This document shows positions 1 to 5,815 of a DNA stretch of 6,540 nt, in pieces (positions within the stretch are counted from its first letter, which is position 1; each line of letters begins with the position of its first letter). Location: NCBI GenBank assembly GCA_030642185.1, contig DAOWOG010000071.1:1-6540 (forward strand), in the 5' to 3' direction. This stretch comes from Helicobacteraceae bacterium (GTDB taxonomy: Bacteria > Campylobacterota > Campylobacteria > Campylobacterales > Sulfurimonadaceae). A program made the translations under genes and the position numbers. The notes beneath the pieces are model-generated. The model worked only from the letters and a program-made list of their open reading frames with translations, had not been told where the DNA came from and ran no database searches.

Positions 1-1156
1 GCTTAAAAATGATAAGATCGTTGAGGCACAACGGCTGAAACAGCGGTGTGAATTTGATCTGGAGATGATGGAGACGATCGGAATGTGCAAGGGAATCGAA
101 AACTATTCCCGTCATATGACCGATAAAAAACCGGGAGAAGCACCTTATACCCTCCTTGACTATTTTGATATGCACCATGACAAGTACCTGATCATCGTTG
201 ATGAGTCACATGTTTCCCTGCCGCAGTTTCGCGGTATGTATGCCGGGGACAGAAGCCGCAAAGAGGTGTTGGTTGAGTATGGCTTCAGACTGCCGAGCGC
301 TCTGGACAACCGTCCCCTGAAAGCCGAAGAGTTTATCAACAAAGCACCCCACTACCTCTTTGTCTCCGCTACACCGAACGAATACGAACTGGAGATGTCT
401 TCGGTCAATGCCAAACAGATCATACGTCCGACCGGCCTGCTCGATCCGATCATAGAGATTAAACCAAGTGATAATCAGGTGGAGGACATCCATGATGAGA
501 TTAAAAAGACGACGGCACTCGGTTTTCGTACACTGCTTACGGTCTTAACCAAAAAGATGGCCGAAGCATTGGCAAAATACCTTGCTGATCTGGGTATAAA
601 AGTGCAGTATATGCACTCCGATATCGATGTGATCGAACGAAACCAGATTATCCGCGCACTGCGTCTGGGCGAATTTGATGTCCTTATCGGGATCAATCTG
701 CTTCGTGAAGGGCTTGATCTGCCCGAAGTAAGCCTTGTCGGGATCCTGGATGCTGACAAAGAAGGATTTCTGCGTTCTGAGACAGCTTTGATCCAGACGA
801 TAGGACGCGGGGCACGCAATTCAAAAGGCAGGGTGATCCTCTATGCACAAAAAATCACCGGCTCCATGCAGCGTGCTATGGATAAAACCTCCACGCGGCG
901 AAAAGAGCAGATGGCCTTTAATGAAGCCCATAACATCACCCCGACAACCACAGTCCGTAAACTGGATGAAAATTTAAAAGTTGACGATGCCGGCGAACTC
1001 TATCAAAAAAGTAAAAAAGCCGATAAAATGCCAGCGGTCGAACGTAAAAAAATCCTCAAAGAACTCAATCAGCGCATGAAAGAAGCGGCTAAAAAACTTG
1101 AGTTTGAAGAGGCGGCACGGCTTCGCGACGAAATTATGAAAATCAAACAGCTTTAA
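1..1156 (+). CDS. uvrB: UvrABC excinuclease subunit B, C-terminal 384 residues (5' end cut by window)
   Basis: UvrB is the DNA-loading, damage-verifying helicase-like subunit of the cytoplasmic UvrABC nucleotide excision repair complex. The reading frame is open from the left edge (first full codon at base 2) to the TAA at 1154-1156, so roughly the last 384 of the usual ~660 residues are present. The Walker A motif and beta-hairpin region must lie upstream of the window. Numbered within the fragment, I see GIENYSRH near 31-38, the motif II box DESH at 67-70 followed by [16 protein letters not shown], motif III SATP at 122-125, motif V ([13 protein letters not shown]) and motif [11 protein letters not shown] at 265-273. 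A final UVR domain ([12 protein letters not shown]), which contacts UvrC, occupies about 355-384. Most UvrB proteins I know read QTIGRAARN, so the Gly in motif VI is a mild variant. The ATG at 65 is internal to the protein. A DedA gene follows after 13 bp, probably in the same transcript. The identification is very secure. Confidence 0.98.
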   Translation, partial: LKNDKIVEAQRLKQRCEFDLEMMETIGMCKGIENYSRHMTDKKPGEAPYTLLDYFDMHHDKYLIIVDESHVSLPQFRGMYAGDRSRKEVLVEYGFRLPSALDNRPLKAEEFINKAPHYLFVSATPNEYELEMSSVNAKQIIRPTGLLDPIIEIKPSDNQVEDIHDEIKKTTALGFRTLLTVLTKKMAEALAKYLADLGIKVQYMHSDIDVIERNQIIRALRLGEFDVLIGINLLREGLDLPEVSLVGILDADKEGFLRSETALIQTIGRGARNSKGRVILYAQKITGSMQRAMDKTSTRRKEQMAFNEAHNITPTTTVRKLDENLKVDDAGELYQKSKKADKMPAVERKKILKELNQRMKEAAKKLEFEEAARLRDEIMKIKQL

Positions 1157-1169
1157 ACAAGGAAACAGT

Positions 1170-1736
1170 ATGGAAGATATGCTCAACAACCTGGCTACCT
1201 ACGGCTATATCATTTTATTTCTCTACTCATTGGGTGGAGGATTTGTCGCTCTAATGGCAGCAGGTGTATTGGCCTATGCCGGAAAGATGGATCTGACGAC
1301 AGCCCTGGCTGTAGCATTTGTTGCCAATTTTCTGGGTGACGTCCTGCTCTTTTACATGGCACGCTACCATAAAAGCGAAGTCATGAAGTATTTTCATAAA
1401 CACCGCCGAAAATTGGCACTTTCACATCTGTTGATGAAAAAGCATGGTTCATGGATTATCTTTATGCAGAAGTTTGTCTATGGTATCAAGACCCTTATCC
1501 CACTGGCTATCGGTCTGACAAAATATGACTTTATAAAGTTCACTGTCCTGAATGTTTTTGCGACAATCATCTGGACCGCTGTTGTCGGAATCGGAAGCTA
1601 TATGGCCGGCGATGTTATCATCAGTGGATATGAAGCCATCGCAGAGCGTCCCTACCTGGCACCGCTTATATTGTTCAGTCTGATCGGGGGAATATGGTTT
1701 TATATGCATAAAGCAACGAAGAAAAAAAGTAAGTGA
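1170..1736 (+). CDS. DedA-family (SNARE-associated/VTT domain) inner-membrane protein
   Basis: This 188-residue polytopic membrane protein belongs to the DedA family, whose members are implicated in flipping lipid carriers or phospholipids across the inner membrane and in membrane-potential homeostasis; the exact substrate here is unknown. Hydrophobic segments lie near residues 12-37, 43-65, 95-117, 122-148 and 162-180. The family signatures visible are the small-residue, GD-containing stretch NFLGDVLLFYMARY (53-66) and the FMQKFVYGIKTLIPLAIG block (98-115), which corresponds to the usual F..RF.P..RT....AG motif with Lys in place of Arg. The tail KATKKKSK is basic and presumably cytoplasmic. 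Length matches the shorter DedA proteins. The ATG at 1170 is chosen because AAGGAAA at 1159-1165 gives a good ribosome site with six bases between AGGA and the start. The gene sits 13 bp behind uvrB with no terminator between, so it is probably cotranscribed. Family confidence is high; the substrate is not predictable. Confidence 0.9.
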   Translation: MEDMLNNLATYGYIILFLYSLGGGFVALMAAGVLAYAGKMDLTTALAVAFVANFLGDVLLFYMARYHKSEVMKYFHKHRRKLALSHLLMKKHGSWIIFMQKFVYGIKTLIPLAIGLTKYDFIKFTVLNVFATIIWTAVVGIGSYMAGDVIISGYEAIAERPYLAPLILFSLIGGIWFYMHKATKKKSK

Positions 1737-1781
1737 AAACGGGACTAAAACCCCTAAAAACATGACTATGTCATATCAAGG

Positions 1782-1799
1782 GTGAGACTTCAGTCTTAC
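1782..1799. repeat. Palindromic hairpin with GACTTCAGTC core
   Basis: An eight-pair stem (GTGAGACT with AGTCTTAC, one G-T pair) closes over the two bases TC. The core decamer has the same design as the hairpin at 1824-1841. The hexamer GGTGAG occurs on both sides, at 1781-1786 (entering the stem) and 1800-1805. No T-run follows, so terminator function is not directly supported, although it lies where read-through from dedA or pckA would pass. Confidence 0.6.
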
Positions 1800-1823
1800 G
1801 GTGAGTAACCTACTAGCTGTTTA

Positions 1824-1841
1824 ATGCGACTAAAGTCGCAT
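1824..1841. repeat. Perfect palindromic hairpin with GACTAAAGTC core
   Basis: A perfect eight-pair inverted repeat (ATGCGACT and AGTCGCAT) surrounds the two bases AA and lies 23 bp beyond the pckA stop codon. In RNA either strand could fold it, so it may protect or end the pckA 3' end, but neither strand has a following U-tract. It shares the GACT..AGTC core with the hairpin 42 bp to the left. Confidence 0.65.
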
Positions 1842-1864
1842 CCCCGAATTAACTAAATAATTTT

Positions 1865-3448
1865 CTATGAACCGATAATCGGTCCGGCGGTAGAGTAGTC
1901 AAACTCGCTCTCTTCGCTCTGGTAGCGCTCAAAGTTATCAATAAACATCTGTCCGAGTTTGTCACGCGCTGTATCGAATGCTTCTTTATCTTCCCAGGCT
2001 TCACGCGGGAAAAGCGTTTTCTTCTTAATATTGCCAAGTGTATTCGGAACCTGAAGCCGGAACGTTTTGGTGGTTCTGAATTCACTCTTGTGAATACTGC
2101 CGTCAAGTATGGCAGTAATACAGGCGCGGGTATCTTTAATGCTCATACGTTTGCCGACTCCGTACGGACCGCCGGTCCAGCCTGTATTGACAAGATAGAC
2201 GTTGACATTGTGTTCATCAATCTTTTCGCCAAGAAGTTTTGCATAAACTGTCGGATGCAACGGCAAAAATGCTTCACCGAAACAGGCACTGAACGTTGCA
2301 ACCGGCTCGGTAATACCACGCTCGGTTCCTGCAACCTTGGCAGTATAACCGCTTAGGAAATAATACATCGCCTGTTCTCTCGTAAGTTTGCTTACCGGAG
2401 GCAAGACACCAAACGCATCGGCAGTCAGGAAAATGATGTTGTTCGGATGTGAACCGTGCAGTGTCTCTTCATGATTTTCAATATGAAAGATAGGATACGA
2501 TACACGGGTGTTTTCTGTTTTTGAGCCATCTGTGTAATCGACTTCACCGTTCTCGTCAGCAACCACGTTTTCCAGCAGTGCACCCATACGGATCGCTCCG
2601 TATATCTCCGGTTCGCTATCCTTATCAAGGTTGATCACTTTTGCGTAACATCCACCCTCAAAGTTAAAGATGCCGTGATCATCCCACCCATGTTCGTCAT
2701 CCCCGATCAAACGACGGTGCGGATCTGTTGAAAGTGTTGTTTTACCGGTTCCGCTCAGTCCAAAAAAGAGACAGGTGTCGCCGTCAGCTCCGATATTGGC
2801 AGAACAGTGCATAGGGAGTTTGCCTTCAAGCGGAAGCCAGTAGTTCATCATCGAGAAGATACCCTTTTTCATCTCGCCGCCGTAATAAGTCCCGCCGATG
2901 ACAGCAATATTTTCTTCAACATCGAACAGCGCAAATACTTCAGAATGAAGACCATGCTCTTTCCATCTGTCGTTGACCGCTTTACACGCATTAAGCACGG
3001 TAAACTCCGGCTTAAACGTCTGAAGCTGCTCCATTGAAGGACGTATAAACATGTTGGTTACAAAATGTGACTGCCATGCAAGTTCGGTAACAAAACGCAC
3101 TGCACGTCTGCTTGACGGACTGGAACCGCAGTAGACATCGGTAACATAAAGATCTTTACCGGAAAGCTGCTCTTTACCAAGCGCCAACAGCTCTTCAAAT
3201 ACCTCTTTTTTAACAGGCTGATTGATCTTTCCCCAGGAGATATATTTACTTGAAGGCTCCTGATTGACAAAATACTTGTCTTTTGGACTTCTTCCCGTAA
3301 AAATACCGGTGTCAACCATTGTCGCACCGCTGCTGGCGAGTGTACACTCCCCATTTTTCAGTTCATGTTCAATCAGAGACTCAAAGTCCAGATTATGGTA
3401 GATTTCTTTGGTATTTTTAATACCGGAATTTTCAATACTAACTTTCAT
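1865..3448 (-). CDS. pckA: Phosphoenolpyruvate carboxykinase (ATP)
   Basis: PckA catalyses oxaloacetate + ATP to phosphoenolpyruvate + CO2 + ADP in the cytoplasm, the entry step of gluconeogenesis. In an autotroph using the reductive TCA cycle this would link cycle intermediates to sugar synthesis (inference). The 527 residues match the usual 525-540. Visible motifs are the substrate-binding stretch FTGRSPKDK (50-58), the PEPCK-specific P-loop [11 protein letters not shown] (230-240), the metal-binding kinase-2 segment GDDEHGW (249-255) and TERGITEP (375-382), followed by the conserved [12 protein letters not shown] region. The P-loop type identifies the ATP-dependent rather than the GTP-dependent family. 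I chose ATG at 3448 over the in-frame TTG at 3469: the ATG has purine-rich GGAAAG and AGAG upstream, while the TTG has no ribosome site. The gene is alone on its strand, divergent from the cytochrome gene and converging with dedA. No key residue appears to be missing. Confidence 0.97.
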   Translation of the reverse strand: MKVSIENSGIKNTKEIYHNLDFESLIEHELKNGECTLASSGATMVDTGIFTGRSPKDKYFVNQEPSSKYISWGKINQPVKKEVFEELLALGKEQLSGKDLYVTDVYCGSSPSSRRAVRFVTELAWQSHFVTNMFIRPSMEQLQTFKPEFTVLNACKAVNDRWKEHGLHSEVFALFDVEENIAVIGGTYYGGEMKKGIFSMMNYWLPLEGKLPMHCSANIGADGDTCLFFGLSGTGKTTLSTDPHRRLIGDDEHGWDDHGIFNFEGGCYAKVINLDKDSEPEIYGAIRMGALLENVVADENGEVDYTDGSKTENTRVSYPIFHIENHEETLHGSHPNNIIFLTADAFGVLPPVSKLTREQAMYYFLSGYTAKVAGTERGITEPVATFSACFGEAFLPLHPTVYAKLLGEKIDEHNVNVYLVNTGWTGGPYGVGKRMSIKDTRACITAILDGSIHKSEFRTTKTFRLQVPNTLGNIKKKTLFPREAWEDKEAFDTARDKLGQMFIDNFERYQSEESEFDYSTAGPIIGS

Positions 3449-3456
3449 TTTATGTA

Positions 3457-3467
3457 CTCTGCTTTCC
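3457..3467 (-). promoter_or_regulatory. Weak ribosome binding site favouring the pckA ATG at 3448
   Basis: Read on the minus strand this purine stretch is GGAAAGCAGAG and ends 8 bases before the ATG. It overlaps the alternative TTG start at 3469, which would itself have only AT-rich DNA upstream and no Shine-Dalgarno match. This decides for the shorter, 527-residue PckA. Confidence 0.5.
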
Positions 3468-3469
3468 AA

Positions 3470-3663
3470 TAAATTCTATGATATTCAAAGTTTAATCTGC
3501 ATCGTATTTTGTTTCGCTTAAATACGGTCAAAACTTATGCAAATCATCAATACTGAAACATATCTTACTACATCAAAAACGATTAAAATGAAACAGATAA
3601 GAAACAGAAAATAATTTCACGATTTTTCCACAATTATTTTCTACACTGTGACTATCCAAAAAA
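3470..3663. promoter_or_regulatory. AT-rich divergent control region between pckA and the cytochrome gene
   Basis: About 200 bp with no credible ORF separates two divergent genes and must hold both promoters. For pckA (minus strand) TTGACC at 3531-3526 could be a -35 and TACGAT at 3506-3501 a -10, but the 19-bp spacing is long. For the cytochrome (plus strand) TACACT at 3642-3647 is the best -10, 29 bp before the start codon, with no good -35 at 17 bp. An 11-bp tandem repeat at 3590-3611 lies just upstream of where the -35 would be. The individual promoter calls are weak. Confidence 0.4.
3590..3611 (+). repeat. 11-bp tandem direct repeat, candidate regulator-binding site
   Basis: The two adjacent units GAAACAGATAA (3590-3600) and GAAACAGAAAA (3601-3611) are identical at 10 of 11 positions. 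A further partial copy, GAAACA, occurs at 3555-3560. Tandem 10-11 bp direct repeats are the common layout of OmpR/PhoB-class response regulator sites. The repeat ends 30 bp before the candidate -10 (3642-3647) of the cytochrome gene, where an activator could stand in for a missing -35. The repeat itself is directly seen; its function is inferred. Confidence 0.45.
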
Positions 3664-3670
3664 AAAGGAA
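3664..3670 (+). promoter_or_regulatory. Ribosome binding site fixing the cytochrome start at 3677
   Basis: AAAGGAA directly abuts the first in-frame ATG (3671), leaving essentially no spacer, but its AGGA sits 7 bases before the second ATG at 3677. The second ATG is therefore the likely start. It also gives a more typical signal peptide beginning MKKM. Confidence 0.7.
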
Positions 3671-3676
3671 ATGAAG

Positions 3677-3976
3677 ATGAAAAAGATGATTTTATTGGCA
3701 ATGGGTCTAAGTGTGATGTTGAGTGCGGCGGACGGTGCCGGACTCTATAAAAAATGTGCGGCATGCCACGGTATGCACGGTGAGAAAAAAGCACTGGGCA
3801 AAAGCGATGTGATCAATACCATGTCAAAAGAGGAACTCATCACTTCTTTAAAAGACTATAAGGCCGGAACGCGCAACACCAAGGGGATGGGCGCTTTGAT
3901 GAAAGGTCAGGTTGCATCATATGATGAAGCTCAGATCACGGCAGTATCCGAATATATCAGCTCCATGAAACAGTAA
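3677..3976 (+). CDS. Small periplasmic monoheme cytochrome c (class I, c553-like)
   Basis: This 99-residue precursor carries one covalent heme and probably shuttles electrons in the periplasm, for example between a quinol:cytochrome c reductase and a terminal oxidase; the actual partners are not shown here. An N-terminal signal peptide (MKK, then a hydrophobic run to about residue 16) probably ends after the AA at 17-18, leaving a mature protein of about 80 residues. The heme motif is C27-A-A-C30-H31. The sixth ligand is probably Met71 or Met75 in KGMGALMKGQ. The C-terminal helix EAQITAVSEYISSMK is the usual last helix of class I cytochromes c. An in-frame ATG two codons upstream (3671) is possible but badly spaced from the ribosome site. 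The gene is transcribed alone, divergent from pckA, and its last 20 bp overlap the end of the histidine kinase gene on the other strand. Family assignment is firm; the subclass c553 is judged by look. Confidence 0.93.
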   Translation: MKKMILLAMGLSVMLSAADGAGLYKKCAACHGMHGEKKALGKSDVINTMSKEELITSLKDYKAGTRNTKGMGALMKGQVASYDEAQITAVSEYISSMKQ

Positions 3977-5138
3977 TCGTTGTCCCTTTGCGGGGCAGCG
4001 AATCCACCTCGATCTTAAAAGCGTACTCTTTGGCAATCATCGCCACGATATTGAGTCCGATCCCAAATCCGCCGACACTGTCCTCAGCCCGCATATAACG
4101 CTCAAAAATATGATCGATCTGCGCTTTGTCTATTCCGATACCCGTATCTTTAACAGACAGCATCTTACTAAGCAGCGTTATCGTGATGCTTCCGCCGATC
4201 CGATTATATTTAATCGCATTGGAGAGTAGATTATCAATAAGGCGGAGCGCTTTTGTCTTATCCATATTGATGATGACTTTCTTATCAATATGACGAATAA
4301 TGGTCAGGTTTTTCTGTTCACAACGGTCTTTAAAGTACTCCAGACGTTCGTAAAGCAGCGCTGAAAGGTCCAGAGCCTCATTCTGTACGGCAATATCGTG
4401 ATTTAACACAAGATAGGTCAGATCATTATAGATAGATGAGATAGTTCTTGCCGCAATAGTAATCCGCTTTACCCTCTTTGCATCACGCGGCGTTAGTCTC
4501 CCGGGTTCCATCATCTCGATGTTTGCCATAATCGTCGAGACCGGCGTATTGAGTTCATGGGTAGTGTCTTTGATAAAGTTGTCCAGCAGATCAACGGCCT
4601 CCCGCATCGGCTTGATAAACAGCTTTGAGAGAAAAAAACCGATGACAAACAACACAGCAAAAATCATGGTGCCAAACAGCAGGGTATTTTCTAAAAACTC
4701 TTCACGCCACAGACCGTCGTCTTCTGTTTCAAAGACAAGATACATCCCATAAATGCCATAAGAAGCCAGAGGAATCACAAAATGAATGTAACTTCCCTCT
4801 TTACGGACCCCCTGCTCGATAGAAAGAGGCCGGATCAGAAGCCTGGTCTCTATCGGGGACTTATCCTCGGCATACACCCCTGTTTCATATGCCAGATCCT
4901 CCGGAAAACCGTCCCATGCACCTGAACGAATCCAGTTTTTCAGCCGGGGAATGTACGATTCGGACTGCAGCTGCATGGAAAGACGATGCGTCGAGAGCAT
5001 CAGCTCTTTTTGATAACGGTAATAGATGGTACCGATCAAAGCCAGAATCAGCACGGACATCACGATATAGAGTGCCAAAAAGGCACGGAATGTCCGGTTT
5101 TCAGCTAAACTGATACCCGAGTCGTTTATGGCTGACAA
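3957..5138 (-). CDS. Membrane sensor histidine kinase
   Basis: This 393-residue sensor autophosphorylates and passes phosphate to the response regulator encoded immediately upstream. The order of parts is a short cytoplasmic N-terminus (1-16), TM1 (about 17-39), a periplasmic sensing region of about 110 residues (43-150), TM2 (about 152-175), the HisKA dimerisation domain with the H-box THELNTP (phosphorylated His194), and an HATPase_c domain. The latter shows an N-box NLLSNAIKYN (303-312), G1 box DTGIGI (331-336), F box IFERYMR (344-350) and G2 box GGFGIGL (356-362). All catalytic motifs are present. I recognise no fold or ligand for the sensing region. The start is TTG at 5138, the only start codon ahead of TM1; an in-frame TAG lies a few codons upstream and the purine run AGGAAAAGAG precedes it. 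It lies 38 bp inside the regulator gene, which suggests translational coupling. The 3' end overlaps the cytochrome gene tail to tail by 20 bp. Confidence 0.93.
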   Translation of the reverse strand: MSAINDSGISLAENRTFRAFLALYIVMSVLILALIGTIYYRYQKELMLSTHRLSMQLQSESYIPRLKNWIRSGAWDGFPEDLAYETGVYAEDKSPIETRLLIRPLSIEQGVRKEGSYIHFVIPLASYGIYGMYLVFETEDDGLWREEFLENTLLFGTMIFAVLFVIGFFLSKLFIKPMREAVDLLDNFIKDTTHELNTPVSTIMANIEMMEPGRLTPRDAKRVKRITIAARTISSIYNDLTYLVLNHDIAVQNEALDLSALLYERLEYFKDRCEQKNLTIIRHIDKKVIINMDKTKALRLIDNLLSNAIKYNRIGGSITITLLSKMLSVKDTGIGIDKAQIDHIFERYMRAEDSVGGFGIGLNIVAMIAKEYAFKIEVDSLPRKGTTITVSWS

Positions 5139-5769
5139 TTTTCTCTTTTCCTATAATTTTTCGCAGGTTTTTGATATAGGTCCGAAGCGCATCATCGCTC
5201 GGCGCTTCATCAAAATCCCACAGATGCTGCTGTATCACTTCATGCGTCAGTACTTCACCCTTGTGTTGGATAAAAAGCTTGAGGAGCCGTGACTCTTTTA
5301 TCCCCAGAGAAACCGTTTTGTCCTGACGGTACAATCGGGCATTTTCAAGATCATAAGAGAGATCAGCACCCAATTCCATCTGATCTGAAGGCAAATGAAA
5401 AAAATTTCGGCGCAAAATATTTTGAATACGCAGCAGAAGCTCTTTAAGCTCAAAAGGTTTGCGGAGATAATCATCACCCCCGCTCTCAAAGCCATTTTCC
5501 AGATCATGCATTGCATTGCGTGAAGTAATAAAGATCGCCGGAACGTCAACCCCTTCGCTTCGTGCATTTTTAAGCAGTGAAAAACCATCTAATTCTGGAA
5601 CATTGACATCCAGCAGCAGCAGATCAAAACTGGTTTCAAAAATCTTCTCCTCGGCACTATGACCGTCAAAGGCACTGACAACATCATAACCCTCTTCTTC
5701 AAGATATTCACTCAATGTCTCATTGAGACTGACATCATCTTCAAGCAGAAGCAATTTGGCTTTTTTCAT
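5101..5769 (-). CDS. OmpR/PhoB-family DNA-binding response regulator
   Basis: This 222-residue transcription factor is the presumed partner of the kinase encoded downstream in the same operon. The receiver domain (about 1-120) has the acidic pocket E10-D11-D12, the phosphoacceptor Asp54 in LLLDVNVPELDG, the switch Thr82 and the conserved Lys104 in LRKPF. A winged-helix C-terminal domain (about 127-222) follows, with the recognition-helix segment SDDALRTYIKNLRKIIG (191-207) and the terminal wing SHKRLGYQF. Length is normal for the family (220-240). The ATG at 5769 encodes MKKAKLLLLEDD, the expected beginning. Only a poor Shine-Dalgarno sequence precedes it, and a candidate extended -10 lies just 6 bp upstream, so the message may be leaderless. 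The regulated genes are unknown; the divergent lipoprotein gene and the operon itself are natural candidates. Confidence 0.95.
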   Translation of the reverse strand: MKKAKLLLLEDDVSLNETLSEYLEEEGYDVVSAFDGHSAEEKIFETSFDLLLLDVNVPELDGFSLLKNARSEGVDVPAIFITSRNAMHDLENGFESGGDDYLRKPFELKELLLRIQNILRRNFFHLPSDQMELGADLSYDLENARLYRQDKTVSLGIKESRLLKLFIQHKGEVLTHEVIQQHLWDFDEAPSDDALRTYIKNLRKIIGKEKIVSHKRLGYQFS

Positions 5770-5775
5770 GCCTGT

Positions 5776-5784
5776 ATTGTATCA
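5776..5784 (-). promoter_or_regulatory. Candidate extended -10 promoter of the two-component operon
   Basis: On the minus strand the sequence reads TGA-TACAAT, a TGn extended -10 with five of six consensus bases. It ends 6 bp before the response regulator ATG, so the transcript would begin at or very near the start codon. No good -35 is seen; that region (about 5799-5804) overlaps the -10 of the opposite promoter. Confidence 0.5.
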
Positions 5785-5792
5785 GTAATTGA

Positions 5793-5805
5793 ATAGCTTT
5801 GCTAT
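5793..5805. promoter_or_regulatory. Small dyad overlapping the lipoprotein -10, possible operator
   Basis: ATAGC-TTT-GCTAT is a perfect 5-bp inverted repeat with a 3-bp centre, and it covers the first half of the -10 box on the plus strand. A protein bound here would block both divergent promoters. It could also arise by chance in AT-rich DNA. Confidence 0.3.
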
Positions 5806-5808
5806 AAT
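5800..5808 (+). promoter_or_regulatory. Extended -10 promoter (TGC-TATAAT) of the lipoprotein gene
   Basis: TATAAT at 5803-5808 matches the sigma-70 consensus perfectly, and TG at 5800-5801 adds the extended -10 element. The whole reads TTTGCTATAAT, a form common in Campylobacter and Helicobacter promoters, which often lack a -35. Initiation 6-8 bp downstream falls at about 5815-5816, on the ATG itself. Confidence 0.7.
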
Positions 5809-5815
5809 ACCTCCA

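Larger units (their letters stand above)
1737..1864. repeat. Non-coding gap with a cluster of small GACT-core palindromes (REP-like)
   Basis: This 128-bp gap lies between the converging dedA and pckA genes and has no convincing coding content. It holds a degenerate palindrome GGGACTAAAACCCC at 1741-1754, a smaller dyad ATGAC-TAT-GTCAT at 1762-1774, and two stronger hairpins at 1782-1799 and 1824-1841. The first and the last two share the pattern GACT-two bases-AGTC (degenerate in the first) and are centred 43 and 42 bp apart. None has the T-run of a standard intrinsic terminator. Placement between convergent 3' ends and repeated palindromic cores are typical of REP/BIME-type elements; calling it one is inference until other genomic copies are found. 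Confidence 0.55.

Noticed and set aside
206..819. Open frames on the minus strand inside uvrB
   Set aside because: They lie opposite highly conserved UvrB motifs, carry no family signature and have no ribosome sites; they are shadows of the real gene.
1824..1841. Intrinsic terminator for pckA or dedA
   Set aside because: The stem is good, but neither strand has a following T-run, so it is reported as a palindromic repeat only.
2090..2356. Plus-strand open frame inside pckA with several cysteines
   Set aside because: It is antisense to the conserved C-terminal half of PckA and its cysteine spacing matches no known metal-binding or heme motif.
3446..3469. TTG at 3469 as pckA start, adding seven residues (ESRVHK region)
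   Set aside because: No ribosome site precedes it, while the ATG at 3448 has purine-rich sequence upstream and gives a standard-length PckA.
3470..3670. Small RNA or riboswitch in the pckA/cytochrome intergenic region
   Set aside because: The sequence is AT-rich with no strong stem or recognisable riboswitch core; only promoter-like and direct-repeat signals are seen.
5810..5814. Perfect GGAGG on the minus strand next to the divergent promoter
   Set aside because: No start codon with an open frame follows at a suitable distance; it is the complement of CCTCC between the -10 and the ATG of the lipoprotein gene.
5789..5815. TTG at 5789 as the lipoprotein start, adding nine residues
   Set aside because: It lies upstream of the perfect TATAAT box at 5803-5808, so these codons would be outside the transcript. 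The signal peptide is complete from 5816.
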